Shown piece by piece: positions 1 through 7,131 of a stretch of 12,086 nt of DNA. The notes below the pieces were generated by a model, which was given only the letters and a program-made list of their open reading frames with translations, had not been told where the DNA came from and did no database searches. This stretch comes from Desulfobacteraceae bacterium (GTDB lineage Bacteria > Desulfobacterota > DSM-4660 > Desulfatiglandales > Desulfatiglandaceae), in the NCBI GenBank assembly GCA_030597505.1, contig JAUVRS010000049.1:1-12086 (forward strand), given 5' to 3'. A program made the position numbers and the translations under genes. Every line of letters starts with the position of its first letter. Position 1 is the stretch's first letter.

Positions 1-51
1 AAGACCTTTTTTTGTTTCATTGAACCCCCTTTCTCACGGGTCAGTAAGTTT

Positions 52-1440
52 TTACAATTCACGAAGCTGCTCTTTTTCGACCTGTGCTTCTGTTTCATCG
101 AGTGCCCGTGAAAAGCGATCAAAGAGCTCGTCGATCTCGTTTTCCGTGATGATCAGCGGTGGACAGAAGGCAAGGGTATCTCCCAGGCTGCGGAGGATCA
201 GCCCGTGTTCCTGGGCGCGGGAAGCGCAATAGGCGCCCACTCCTTTTTTTATGTCAAAGGAGCGTTTTGTTTCCTTATCGGCCACGAACTCGCAGCCGCC
301 AATAAGCCCAATCCCTCTTGTTTCTCCCACAAGGGGGTGATCCCCAAAAGCTTTCAACCGCTCCTGAAATCGGGGCATGACCTCGCGGACATGGTCGAAT
401 ATGTGCCGTTCCTCCATAAGTTCCAGGTTCTTGAGTGCAACTGCGGTGCAGGTCGGGTGTCCCGAGTAGGTAAACCCATGTCCGAAGGTGCCGAGTTTGC
501 GACTCTCCTCAAGCATCGCCTCATAGATATAGTCGGGAATAAGCACGGCGCCGACGGGAAGATAAGAGGAAGATAGGGACTTTGCGACCGACATGGTGTC
601 GGGTGTAAAGCCAAAGGCCTCACAGCCAAAGGTGTACCCTGTTCGGCCAAAACCGCAAATCACTTCGTCGTCGATAAACAGGATGTCGTATTTCTTGAGG
701 ACAATGTCTATCTTTTCAAAATAGGTCCTGGGTGGGACAATCACACCACCCGCTCCCATGACAGGTTCTGCGATAAAGGCCGCAACCGTATCAGGGTCTT
801 CCCGGAGGATCAGTTTTTCCAGGTTTTCGGCGAGCCGGGTAGCGAATTCCTCTTCTGTCTCACCGGGCTCTGAAAAACGGTAGTGATGAGGGCAGTCCGT
901 GTGCAGGATGCCTGGGAGCGGAAGGTCAAAGCTCTGGTGTGCGAAGGGGAGTCCTGTGAGACTTCCTGTTGCGATCGTAACGCCGTGATAGGCCTTTATT
1001 CGGCTGATTATCTTTTTCTTCTTGGGTCGGCCGATGGCGTTGTTGTAATACCAGATCAGTTTGATCTGTGTGTCATTGGCCTCTGAACCGGAGTTGACAA
1101 AAAAGACCTTTGAAACAGGCATGGGCGCCATGTCTTTGAGCCGTTCACCAAGTTTGATGGCGGGAATTTGGCTCTTATCGCCAAACAGATGATAGTAAGG
1201 CAATTGATTAAGCTGCTTGGTAGCTGCTTCTACCAGTTCCTTTTCGCCAAAACCGAGGGCCGTACACCAAAGACCTGCGAGGCCTTCTATATATTGTTTC
1301 CCGTCTTCGTCCCACACATAGATCCCGTCTCCACGTTCCATAATAAGCGGACCTTTTTCCCGGTGAAGTGCCAGGTTTGTGTATGGATGGACCAGGGTTT
1401 CGATGTCGCGTTGGGCAAGAGACTTCGGATTTGTGGGCAT
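52..1440 (-). CDS. Class III (omega-type) PLP-dependent aminotransferase
   Basis: This is a 462-residue fold-type I PLP enzyme of the class III aminotransferase family, in the normal size range. It should move an amino group from a primary amine or omega-amino acid to a 2-oxo acid such as pyruvate, in the cytoplasm. Visible landmarks are GSEAND at residues 118-123 (phosphate binding), the aromatic Tyr151 in YHG, the Asp of DDEVICGFGRTG (Asp258, pairs with the pyridine nitrogen) and the Schiff-base Lys287 in VAKSLSSSYLPVGAV. A Ser follows the lysine where many relatives have Gly. The general look (DEVICGFGRTG, SSSYLPVGA) is that of the putrescine/beta-alanine:pyruvate branch, but the substrate cannot be assigned. 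The ATG at 1440 is supported by AAAGGAG at 1449-1455. The gene is monocistronic in view and divergent from the GNAT gene. Confidence 0.93.
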   Translation of the reverse strand: MPTNPKSLAQRDIETLVHPYTNLALHREKGPLIMERGDGIYVWDEDGKQYIEGLAGLWCTALGFGEKELVEAATKQLNQLPYYHLFGDKSQIPAIKLGERLKDMAPMPVSKVFFVNSGSEANDTQIKLIWYYNNAIGRPKKKKIISRIKAYHGVTIATGSLTGLPFAHQSFDLPLPGILHTDCPHHYRFSEPGETEEEFATRLAENLEKLILREDPDTVAAFIAEPVMGAGGVIVPPRTYFEKIDIVLKKYDILFIDDEVICGFGRTGYTFGCEAFGFTPDTMSVAKSLSSSYLPVGAVLIPDYIYEAMLEESRKLGTFGHGFTYSGHPTCTAVALKNLELMEERHIFDHVREVMPRFQERLKAFGDHPLVGETRGIGLIGGCEFVADKETKRSFDIKKGVGAYCASRAQEHGLILRSLGDTLAFCPPLIITENEIDELFDRFSRALDETEAQVEKEQLREL

Positions 1441-1448
1441 GGCGCGGA

Positions 1449-1455
1449 CTCCTTT
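1449..1455 (-). promoter_or_regulatory. Ribosome binding site of the aminotransferase
   Basis: On the minus strand the sequence reads AAAGGAG, eight bases before the ATG. This fixes the aminotransferase start. Confidence 0.75.
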
Positions 1456-1493
1456 GGGTAGATGGTTGGCGTTGGAGGGCTCGAATGTATTGG

Positions 1494-1523
1494 AGTATAA
1501 AAGGGCTCCTTATTTTATGTCAA
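1494..1523 (-). promoter_or_regulatory. Sigma-70-type promoter of the aminotransferase
   Basis: Reading the minus strand, TTGACA (1523-1518) and TATACT (1499-1494) are separated by 18 bases. The -35 is a perfect match and the -10 is near-consensus. Transcription would start near 1487, giving a leader of about 47 bases. The -35 overlaps one copy of the TGTCAAG box described separately, so binding there could repress this promoter. Confidence 0.6.
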
Positions 1524-1551
1524 GGTTTTGTGTCAAGGCTATTGCTTGACA
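1518..1551. repeat. TGTCAAG box cluster (operator candidate)
   Basis: TGTCAAG occurs at 1518-1524 and again at 1531-1537, 13 bases apart. It is followed by its exact inverse, CTTGACA, at 1545-1551. The last two copies form a perfect 7-bp dyad with a 7-base centre. The cluster covers the -35 regions of both divergent promoters, as a shared operator would. However, TTGACA is itself the -35 consensus, so part of the pattern could reflect stacked promoters rather than a regulator site. Confidence 0.4.
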
Positions 1552-1574
1552 TGAGGTGATCTGGGGGTTATGAG
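1546..1574 (+). promoter_or_regulatory. Possible promoter of the GNAT gene
   Basis: A perfect TTGACA at 1546-1551 is followed, after 17 bases, by TATGAG at 1569-1574. It faces the GNAT gene and leaves a leader of roughly 80 bases. The -10 is only moderate. Confidence 0.4.
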
Positions 1575-1661
1575 CGTAACCGGCGGGAAGGTATTACAAC
1601 AAAAATTTGAGGAAGACCGAGGTAGGGTTCTGGATTTTATGTGGGCACAGAAGGTTATATG

Positions 1662-2192
1662 ATGAAAAGAGGCGCTGGTTTTTCAGAATCTCCGGGTACA
1701 AACAGGAGGTGGTCATCCCAGAGGGAAAGGAAACGGGTGACCTTGCGGGATGCCATTAAGGGAGACACGCATTTTATCCGGGATCTCAGCCAAAAGGTCT
1801 TTTGCATGTATGGCCCTTATGAAGAACTGCTGCCTCTCTGGTTTGAGTCGTGGCCGACTGTTACCATTCTGGCCGACACAGTCAGGAAACCTGTGGGGTT
1901 TGCGATGCTGGGAATGCCTTCTCGCAGAGGTCAATTTGAGTTTGTGGGTGAACTGCTTGCCATTGCGGTTGAACCCCAAGAGCATAACATGGGCGTTGGA
2001 AACCGCATCATGGGTGAGGTGATAAGGAGGGCCGAGACGCTTCAGATTGACATGCTGATCCTTCACACCGCCCCGGAGAACCATGCTGCAAAAAGGCTTT
2101 TCCTGAAGCACGGGTTTGTTCCGGGAAAGGTGAAGGAAAGATTCTATTCTGAAGGCCAGGATGCCATCATGATGTGGCGGAGCATTCCCTAA
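1662..2192 (+). CDS. GNAT family N-acetyltransferase (RimI-like)
   Basis: This is a GCN5-related N-acetyltransferase that moves an acetyl group from acetyl-CoA to an amine of unknown identity. The domain starts at VTLRDA. It shows the acetyl-CoA pyrophosphate-binding segment ELLAIAVEPQEHNMGVGNR, with the family's GxG turn, and the late motif NHAAKRLFLKHGF typical of RimI-like members. The start is uncertain. I chose ATG 1662 because AGAAGG (1649-1654) lies seven bases upstream. ATG 1659 and GTG 1641 are possible in the same frame. GTG 1737, preceded by GGAAAGGAAACGG, would begin almost exactly at the domain and give 151 residues. The basic N-terminal tail before it is not part of the GNAT fold. 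The gene is divergent from the aminotransferase, so a shared amine substrate is conceivable but unproven. Confidence 0.85.
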   Translation: MKRGAGFSESPGTNRRWSSQRERKRVTLRDAIKGDTHFIRDLSQKVFCMYGPYEELLPLWFESWPTVTILADTVRKPVGFAMLGMPSRRGQFEFVGELLAIAVEPQEHNMGVGNRIMGEVIRRAETLQIDMLILHTAPENHAAKRLFLKHGFVPGKVKERFYSEGQDAIMMWRSIP

Positions 2193-2290
2193 TGTCTTGA
2201 CTCATGCGTTATCCCTCTGATAAAGAGCGGTTGTCTCCTGAGAAAAAGGCTTTCAATCAAAATTATTGATGACCAAATTTTTATTTTATT

Positions 2291-2321
2291 GCCACAGTCC
2301 CTAGAATTGGGAACATATGGC
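2291..2321 (+). other. Two-tier hairpin in the MFS leader
   Basis: GCCA (2291-2294) can pair with TGGC (2318-2321). Inside it, TCCC (2298-2301) pairs with GGGA (2309-2312) around a 7-base loop. It lies just upstream of the leader terminator. The stems are short, so this is only a suggestion of a structured leader. Confidence 0.25.
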
Positions 2322-2336
2322 ATTGCAAGCAACAGG

Positions 2337-2371
2337 AACCCCGCATTGAGAGGTGAGCGGGGTTTTATTTT
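2337..2371 (+). terminator. Intrinsic terminator immediately upstream of the MFS gene
   Basis: AACCCCGC (2337-2344) pairs perfectly with GCGGGGTT (2357-2364) around a 12-base loop and is followed by TTATTTT. This is a strong Rho-independent terminator. Its T-run ends only about 16 bases before the MFS start codon. It may close the GNAT transcript, but it leaves no room for a separate downstream promoter. Confidence 0.8.
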
Positions 2372-2386
2372 AAGTCAAAGACAAAG

Positions 2387-3562
2387 ATGAAATCAAAAAA
2401 CGAAAAGGCCCTGTATACGCGGTCATTTATCCTGATGGCCATGGCCAATTTTTTTAATGTATCCAGTTTTGGCACTTTTTTTCTCTTTCCTCTTTTTGTC
2501 ACGAGACACGGTGGTTCCAAGGTCGACATTGGTCTAATCATGGGAACGGCTGCGCTGTCTTCCGTATTGTGTCGACCTTGGATCTCAGAGATGATTGACA
2601 GAATTGGGAGGAAGCGCAGCTATGGCATGGGATGTATTATTATGAGTCTTGTGTCTCTCTGCTATCTCGTTTTCAAGGGGGAACTGACCGGGTTCTATCT
2701 TCCCCTTTTGTTGGTCAGGCTTTTACATGGAGTCGGTTTGGCCATTTCTTTTACGGCGGCCTTTACCTACGTTGCAGATATTATCCCCAGAGAACGCCTC
2801 AACGAAGGGATCGGTATGTTTGGTGTCACGGCCCTTATAGGGATGGGAGCGGGTCCGGTTATTGGTGAAATGGTAATCGAAGGCTTTGGTTCCAGGTGGT
2901 TTTTTCTGACAGCGGCTGCCCTGGCCGCCATTGGGTTTTTTCCCCATCTCTTTTTGAAGGAGTCCTATATCGGCCCACCCCGAGGATCGGCGGAGACTTT
3001 TTTCTCTGTTCTTGCCAGGAAAAAGATGGTGGTGGTCGCTGTCCTGGCTCTGATTTTTGGTTTTGGTCTCGCTGCGTCAGGCAGCTTTGTTTCCCCGTTT
3101 GCAAAGGAAAAACACCTGGCCTTTATCTCTCTTTACTATATCTCCTATTCCGTGGCTGCGGTGATAACACGTTTTTTTGGCGGCCGGTTGGCAGACAGGG
3201 TTGGAGAGCAACGCATCATTCCCTATGCCCTGATTATTACTGGAGCCGGGTTTATGGTCCTCATGCTTTTAGAAGGAACCATCATGCTGTTCATTTCGGG
3301 TCTGATGTCCGGTTGTGGGCATGGGCTTTTGTTCCCCAGCCTCAATGCTCTCGCGCTTCGGAAGGAACCCATCGGTATCCGGGGGAAAATAAACGGTGTA
3401 TTTACAGGAGGGATAGACGCCGGAGCATTTGTGGGTTCGGTGCTTTTGGGCTATATCGGGGAATGGGCAGGTTTTCAGGCGCTCTTTTTTGCCGCAGGCT
3501 TTGCCCTGTTTGCCGGGTTTATGATTTACCGAATGAAATCGGTTCAGGTTTCAATAGAATAA
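2387..3562 (+). CDS. Major facilitator superfamily transporter
   Basis: This 391-residue inner-membrane protein is highly hydrophobic, and its size fits the usual 12 transmembrane helices. Signature A of the MFS is visible between helices 2 and 3 as DRIGRKR (residues 71-77). A weaker second-half equivalent, GGRLADRVGEQR, lies at about 265-276. The segment VRLLHGVG (110-117) resembles motif B and GMGAGPVIG (152-160) resembles motif C, which is often found in drug/proton antiporters. The substrate cannot be assigned. The start ATG 2387 sits just before the first hydrophobic helix but has only a weak ribosome-binding sequence (GTCAAAGACAAAG). A strong terminator lies directly upstream, so expression may depend on read-through or attenuation. 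No dedicated partner protein is adjacent. Confidence 0.9.
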   Translation: MKSKNEKALYTRSFILMAMANFFNVSSFGTFFLFPLFVTRHGGSKVDIGLIMGTAALSSVLCRPWISEMIDRIGRKRSYGMGCIIMSLVSLCYLVFKGELTGFYLPLLLVRLLHGVGLAISFTAAFTYVADIIPRERLNEGIGMFGVTALIGMGAGPVIGEMVIEGFGSRWFFLTAAALAAIGFFPHLFLKESYIGPPRGSAETFFSVLARKKMVVVAVLALIFGFGLAASGSFVSPFAKEKHLAFISLYYISYSVAAVITRFFGGRLADRVGEQRIIPYALIITGAGFMVLMLLEGTIMLFISGLMSGCGHGLLFPSLNALALRKEPIGIRGKINGVFTGGIDAGAFVGSVLLGYIGEWAGFQALFFAAGFALFAGFMIYRMKSVQVSIE

Positions 3563-3666
3563 GAGAGGGGGCAAAAGGCCAAGAAACTTGGGGGCTTCGG
3601 CAGGATAGGTCCCCACGGTCGGTGTGGTTGAGAAAGAAAAATTGCAAATAATAACGGGTTTTGAAA

Positions 3667-4215
3667 ATGACAAAACTTTATCTGGTGCGTCACGGCAAGG
3701 CCGCAGCGGCCTGGGATACTGATTATAATCCGGGTCTTGACGATACGGGACACGCAGAAGCTGAGAAGACGGCCCATATCCTTGCCCCCCTGGGCCCACT
3801 CGAGATCGTATCGAGCCCGCTTGCTCGTACCCGACAAACCGCCACGCCGCTGGCAGACCTGTGGGGAGTTTCAATAAAAATAGAAAAACGAGTCGGTGAG
3901 ATCCCCTCACCCGAAAAAGGTCTGAGAGAACGGGGTAAATGGTTAATTGATCTGATGGGGCAAGAATGGTCAACCCTGCCTCAGGATCTCCATATGTGGC
4001 GGATGGATGTTGTGGAGGCCCTTCTCGCCCTTGATAGAGAGACAGTCGTGTTCAGCCATTTGATTGCAATAAACGCGGCAGTTGGTGCAGCAACAGGAGA
4101 TGACAGGGTGGTTAGTTTCCGGCCGGGTAATGCGTCTGTTACCGTGCTGGAAGAAAAGAACGGCACGTTGGGGTTGATTCAACGCGGGAGCCAAGGAGAG
4201 ACTGAACTCCTGTGA
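3667..4215 (+). CDS. Histidine phosphatase family protein (SixA/phosphoglycerate mutase-like)
   Basis: This 182-residue protein of the two-histidine phosphatase (RHG) superfamily is expected to hydrolyse a phosphomonoester or phosphohistidine through a phospho-His intermediate. The catalytic motif LVRHGK is at residues 6-11 (His9). SPLARTRQTA carries the phosphate-binding Arg, VGE (Glu78) supplies the acid, and FSHLIAINA supplies the second His (His131). Length and simplicity resemble the SixA/CobC-sized members; the substrate is unknown. ATG 3667 is preferred over an in-frame TTG at 3661 because it begins right at the first beta strand, although neither has a clear ribosome-binding site. It lies 69 bases before the iron-sulfur gene and 104 bases after the MFS gene, on the same strand. 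Co-transcription with either is possible. Confidence 0.88.
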   Translation: MTKLYLVRHGKAAAAWDTDYNPGLDDTGHAEAEKTAHILAPLGPLEIVSSPLARTRQTATPLADLWGVSIKIEKRVGEIPSPEKGLRERGKWLIDLMGQEWSTLPQDLHMWRMDVVEALLALDRETVVFSHLIAINAAVGAATGDDRVVSFRPGNASVTVLEEKNGTLGLIQRGSQGETELL

Positions 4216-4270
4216 CCGGAGACGTCATCCACACCAATCATCAATATCTAAATTCAATCTGATGATATAC

Positions 4271-4279
4271 AAAGGAGGT
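4271..4279 (+). promoter_or_regulatory. Strong ribosome binding site of the iron-sulfur gene
   Basis: AAAGGAGGT, a near-complete match to the 16S rRNA tail, lies five bases before ATG 4285. It is the strongest such site in the window and suggests high expression. Confidence 0.8.
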
Positions 4280-4284
4280 AGAAG

Positions 4285-5391
4285 ATGGATAAATCATTGC
4301 TAAAAGAGTTGTGTGATAATCTGAACGTGAGAGGCGGGTCCCTGCCTGCCATGCAGATTCCGGAGATGTTTGAACTGCTGGAAGAGCTCTTTACCGACGA
4401 GGAGGCCCGGGTCGCCTGCAAGATGCCCCCAGCGGCAGCCTCTCTTCAAGACCTGGCCGAAACACTCGCAAGACCCGAAGAAGAGATATATCCCTATTTG
4501 GAATCCATGGCTGATAAAGGCGTGGTGGCCACCCGAAAAAAAGATGAGGTGATGCTTTACAAGCTCCTTCCGGTTGTTCCCGGAATATTTGAATTTCAGT
4601 TTATGCGAGGGGGAGACACCGACAAGGACCGCCGACTCGCCCGGCTGTTGAGGGCCTATGCCGATGCGGCGGAAACAGAGGTGAGAAAGGTGATCCCCAT
4701 ACCCGATAATGTGACCCCTTTTATGCGGGTGATCCCCATTGAGAGGACCATCCAGGCCGGGCAACGGGTGTTCACCTATGATCAGCTTTCGAGCTATATT
4801 GAATCGGCCGAAGCCATTTCAGTTGGACACTGCTATTGTCACCACGAGGATTATCTGCTGGGTAAGGAGACGTGCGATGCACCGGAATACCGCTGCATGA
4901 GCTTTGGGCCGGGGGCGCTTTACACATCGGAAAGGGGTATTGCCAGACTGATAACCAAGGAAGAGGCCTTTGACATTCTGAAGGATTGTGAAGAAAAGGG
5001 ACTTGTTCACATGAGTTCCAATACGTCCAAATATCTGGAGTTTCTCTGCAACTGCTGCAGTTGTCACTGCGGGGTGCTAAACAAACTAAACAAACTCGGA
5101 AAACCCATCTGGGGAGCCAGCTCCGGGTATCTTGCACAGGTAGATGATGTAGTGTGTGAGCAGTGCGAAACATGCGTAGAGATGTGCCCTATGGAGGCGA
5201 TCTCAATGGCAGATGCCGCGGTCATAGATGAGAATCGCTGTATCGGATGCGGTGTCTGTGCAACCCACTGTCCACCCGAAGCCATCGCCATGAATCCCCG
5301 CGAGGATGCCGTTGCGCCCCCGGAGACCCCGAGACACCTGCGAAAGGCGGTCATGGCAGATTTTGAGCAGTCTATGGCAGAACAGAAATAA
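4285..5391 (+). CDS. Winged-helix-like multi-cluster 4Fe-4S protein
   Basis: This 368-residue cytoplasmic protein has three visible parts. Residues about 28-95 look like a helix-turn-helix/winged-helix module (FTDEEARVACKMP, then LQDLAETLARPEEEIYPYLESMADKGVVA). The middle part carries two unusual cysteine groups: Cys183, 185, 197 and 204, and a dense CNCCSCHC block (Cys255, 257, 258, 260, 262). The C-terminus is a standard two-cluster ferredoxin domain with CxxCxxCxxxCP repeats at Cys291/294/297/301 and Cys319/322/325/329. I recognise the architecture as a poorly characterised family of anaerobes, normally annotated only as a 4Fe-4S binding protein. Electron transfer is likely. A third, middle metal site and a sensory use of the winged helix are inference. 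It lies 54 bases upstream of the CoA-binding gene, so an operon is likely. Confidence 0.88.
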   Translation: MDKSLLKELCDNLNVRGGSLPAMQIPEMFELLEELFTDEEARVACKMPPAAASLQDLAETLARPEEEIYPYLESMADKGVVATRKKDEVMLYKLLPVVPGIFEFQFMRGGDTDKDRRLARLLRAYADAAETEVRKVIPIPDNVTPFMRVIPIERTIQAGQRVFTYDQLSSYIESAEAISVGHCYCHHEDYLLGKETCDAPEYRCMSFGPGALYTSERGIARLITKEEAFDILKDCEEKGLVHMSSNTSKYLEFLCNCCSCHCGVLNKLNKLGKPIWGASSGYLAQVDDVVCEQCETCVEMCPMEAISMADAAVIDENRCIGCGVCATHCPPEAIAMNPREDAVAPPETPRHLRKAVMADFEQSMAEQK

Positions 5392-5445
5392 ATGGGTGGC
5401 TGTAGGGTGTGATTAAGAGGATTGAGGTGCCGGGAGGATTAAGGT

Positions 5446-6900
5446 ATGGGGGTGAATAAAAGTGACCTGGAGGCATTTTTTAACCCGGGTAGCATAGCCA
5501 TTGTCGGGGTTCCAACAGGGGCCTATCGGTTTGGTGGGATGAGTTTTTTGGAGAAACTTTTGGAGAGTAATTTTTCCGGGAATCTCTATCCCATAAATCC
5601 CAAAGGCGGGGAGATCAAAGGACTCCGGGCCTATCCGGACCTTTCATCGCTCCCCGAGGTGCCTGATCTGGCCATTGTGGCCGTGGCAGCAAGGCTGGTC
5701 CCATCGATCCTGGAAGAATGCGGTCGTATCGGGTTGACACATATTCACATCCTCACCTCCGGTTTTAAAGAGACGGGCACACCAGAGGGGAAAAGACTTG
5801 AAGAGGAGATAATCTCTATCTCTCGAAAAAAGGGTTTAAAGGTCATCGGGCCCAACTGTATGGGACCCTACTGCCCCTCTTCCAGGGTCACTGCTTGGGG
5901 GGCAATACCCGGGTTGGATGGGCCTCTTGGTGTTATCTCCCAAAGCGGTGGTATAACACAGCGTCTCACCGAATATACCTGTTCCCTGGGGATCGGCACC
6001 GGCAAGGCAGTGAGTTTTGGGAACGGGGCGGTCCTGAACAGCAGTGATTATCTCGAGTATATGGCCAAAGACAAAGATATACGGGTGATTGCCATGTATC
6101 TGGAGAGCGTTCAGGATGGCCGCAGATTTTTTCGTCTTGCAAGAGAGGTGGCAAGAAAAAAACCCATTGTCCTTTTGAAAGGCGGGGAGAGTGAAGCCGG
6201 GGCTGCTACTGCAGCCTCACACACAGGGGCCATGTCCGGAGAGAACAGGGTGTGGGAAGGGCTTTTCCGTCAAACAGGGATAATCCGAGTACGTTCGTTG
6301 GATGAGTGGGTGGATACCATCGCCGCCGCAGCCCTTCTTACGCCGCCAAAAGGCAATGGTGTTTTTCTGGTGGGGGGCGGGGGCGGAAACAGTGGGGCAT
6401 ACACTGATATATGTATTCGGGAAGGGCTCGGGGTCCCGCAGCTGTCAGACAGCACTATGAAAGAACTCCGTAAAACAGTCCCTGCTGCAGGCTCCATTGC
6501 GGGAAATCCCTTGGATATGTTCAGGGTGTTCCAGGATTCCAAGTATCTGGCTGAAATCCTGGAACTGGGGTACAAAGACCCCAGTATTTCCATGGTCATC
6601 GTCGATCGCCTTATTGCCAGAAAGGCCTTTCATCTTCCGGATTTGCCGGACTCGACCCCGGAGGTAATCAACTTTCTAAAGGAAATGCAGAACAGAAAAC
6701 CGACAGTGTTTACCGTGGATTCAGAAGGTGGTGATCCGGAACTGGCAGGGGAGGGCGCCCTCATGCGGCGGGTGTTCTGTGAGGCCGGGATCCCTGCGTT
6801 TCCATCCCTCAACCGGGCAGCAAGGGCCCTGGCAAACCTCCTCCGCTGGTCACAACAGGTGGGGGGCATGCCAGGGCCGGATCTTGACGCACACCAATGA
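5446..6900 (+). CDS. ADP-forming acyl-CoA synthetase alpha-subunit-like CoA-binding protein
   Basis: This 484-residue protein matches the alpha subunit of ADP-forming acetate/acyl-CoA ligases (ACD), which convert acyl-CoA, ADP and phosphate to acid, CoA and ATP. An N-terminal CoA-binding Rossmann domain begins with FFNPGSIAIVGVP. It is followed by succinyl-CoA-synthetase-like segments with GPNCMG (135-140) and SQSGGI (165-170). The ASHTGAMSG motif contains His259, which corresponds to the histidine phosphorylated in ACD. A Gly-rich loop follows near 305-312. All catalytic landmarks of the alpha part are present. The ATP-grasp beta domain that completes the reaction is missing from this protein and from the rest of the window. 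ATG 5446 is preceded by GGGAGG at 5432-5437. It follows the iron-sulfur gene by 54 bases, suggesting a joint role in acyl-CoA metabolism. Confidence 0.9.
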   Translation: MGVNKSDLEAFFNPGSIAIVGVPTGAYRFGGMSFLEKLLESNFSGNLYPINPKGGEIKGLRAYPDLSSLPEVPDLAIVAVAARLVPSILEECGRIGLTHIHILTSGFKETGTPEGKRLEEEIISISRKKGLKVIGPNCMGPYCPSSRVTAWGAIPGLDGPLGVISQSGGITQRLTEYTCSLGIGTGKAVSFGNGAVLNSSDYLEYMAKDKDIRVIAMYLESVQDGRRFFRLAREVARKKPIVLLKGGESEAGAATAASHTGAMSGENRVWEGLFRQTGIIRVRSLDEWVDTIAAAALLTPPKGNGVFLVGGGGGNSGAYTDICIREGLGVPQLSDSTMKELRKTVPAAGSIAGNPLDMFRVFQDSKYLAEILELGYKDPSISMVIVDRLIARKAFHLPDLPDSTPEVINFLKEMQNRKPTVFTVDSEGGDPELAGEGALMRRVFCEAGIPAFPSLNRAARALANLLRWSQQVGGMPGPDLDAHQ

Positions 6901-6926
6901 TCAAATCGAGAGATGTTGCTATTTAG

Positions 6927-6954
6927 TGCCTGAACGAAACCCTCTGTTCAGGCA
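6927..6954. other. Hairpin in the convergent spacer
   Basis: TGCCTGAAC (6927-6935) and GTTCAGGCA (6946-6954) form a perfect 9-bp stem with a 10-base loop, shortly after the stop codon of the CoA-binding gene. There is no T-run on either side. It could be a weak terminator or an RNA 3'-end stabiliser, or the edge of the neighbouring repeat element. Confidence 0.35.
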
Positions 6955-6955
6955 A

Positions 6956-7100
6956 AATCCGAATATCGAAATCCGAAACAAATTCTAATATCAAATGATA
7001 AAATGACCCAAACTGAAACACTTGAAATACGATTTTTTTGTCATTGAGATATTGGTGTTTTGGTCATTGTTTCGTATTTCGTGCTTCGGATTTCGAATTT
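6956..7100. repeat. Large imperfect inverted repeat (dispersed-repeat candidate)
   Basis: The spacer between two convergent genes is AT-rich and folds back on itself. TCGAAATCCGAA (6966-6977) is exactly repeated in inverse at 7085-7096. AATGACCCAAAC (7002-7013) pairs with GTTTTGGTCATT (7057-7068) at 11 of 12 positions. The centre contains CATTGAGATATTGG. The many CGAAAT/TTTCG words make it look composed of short degenerate repeats. No protein is encoded. It resembles small non-coding palindromic elements seen scattered in intergenic DNA of environmental anaerobes; this resemblance is from memory and untested. Confidence 0.6.
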
Positions 7101-7131
7101 CTTGACCAAAAAAACAGGGTTTTTGCTCAAG

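Noticed and set aside
1..51. Terminator for the aminotransferase at the window edge
   Set aside because: A GACCC/GGGGGT pairing is possible on the minus strand, but the stem is weak and no T-run follows.
1518..1551. CRISPR-like repeats
   Set aside because: Only three 7-base boxes with unequal spacing, one of them inverted. There are no repeat-spacer units here or elsewhere in the window.
2896..3651. Long open plus-strand frame (251 codons) overlapping the MFS gene
   Set aside because: Its translation is rich in Cys, Arg, Trp and Gly with no recognisable domain. It lies entirely over and just past a clear MFS reading frame, so it is a shadow frame.
3563..3666. Promoter before the histidine phosphatase (TTGAGA 3628, TAATAA 3649)
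   Set aside because: The spacing is only 15 bases and the resulting leader would be very short. The match is not better than expected in AT-rich DNA.
4300..4764. Minus-strand open frame of 154 codons within the iron-sulfur gene
   Set aside because: It is antisense to a confidently recognised gene, has no ribosome-binding site, and its composition (His/Gly-rich) is typical of an antisense shadow.
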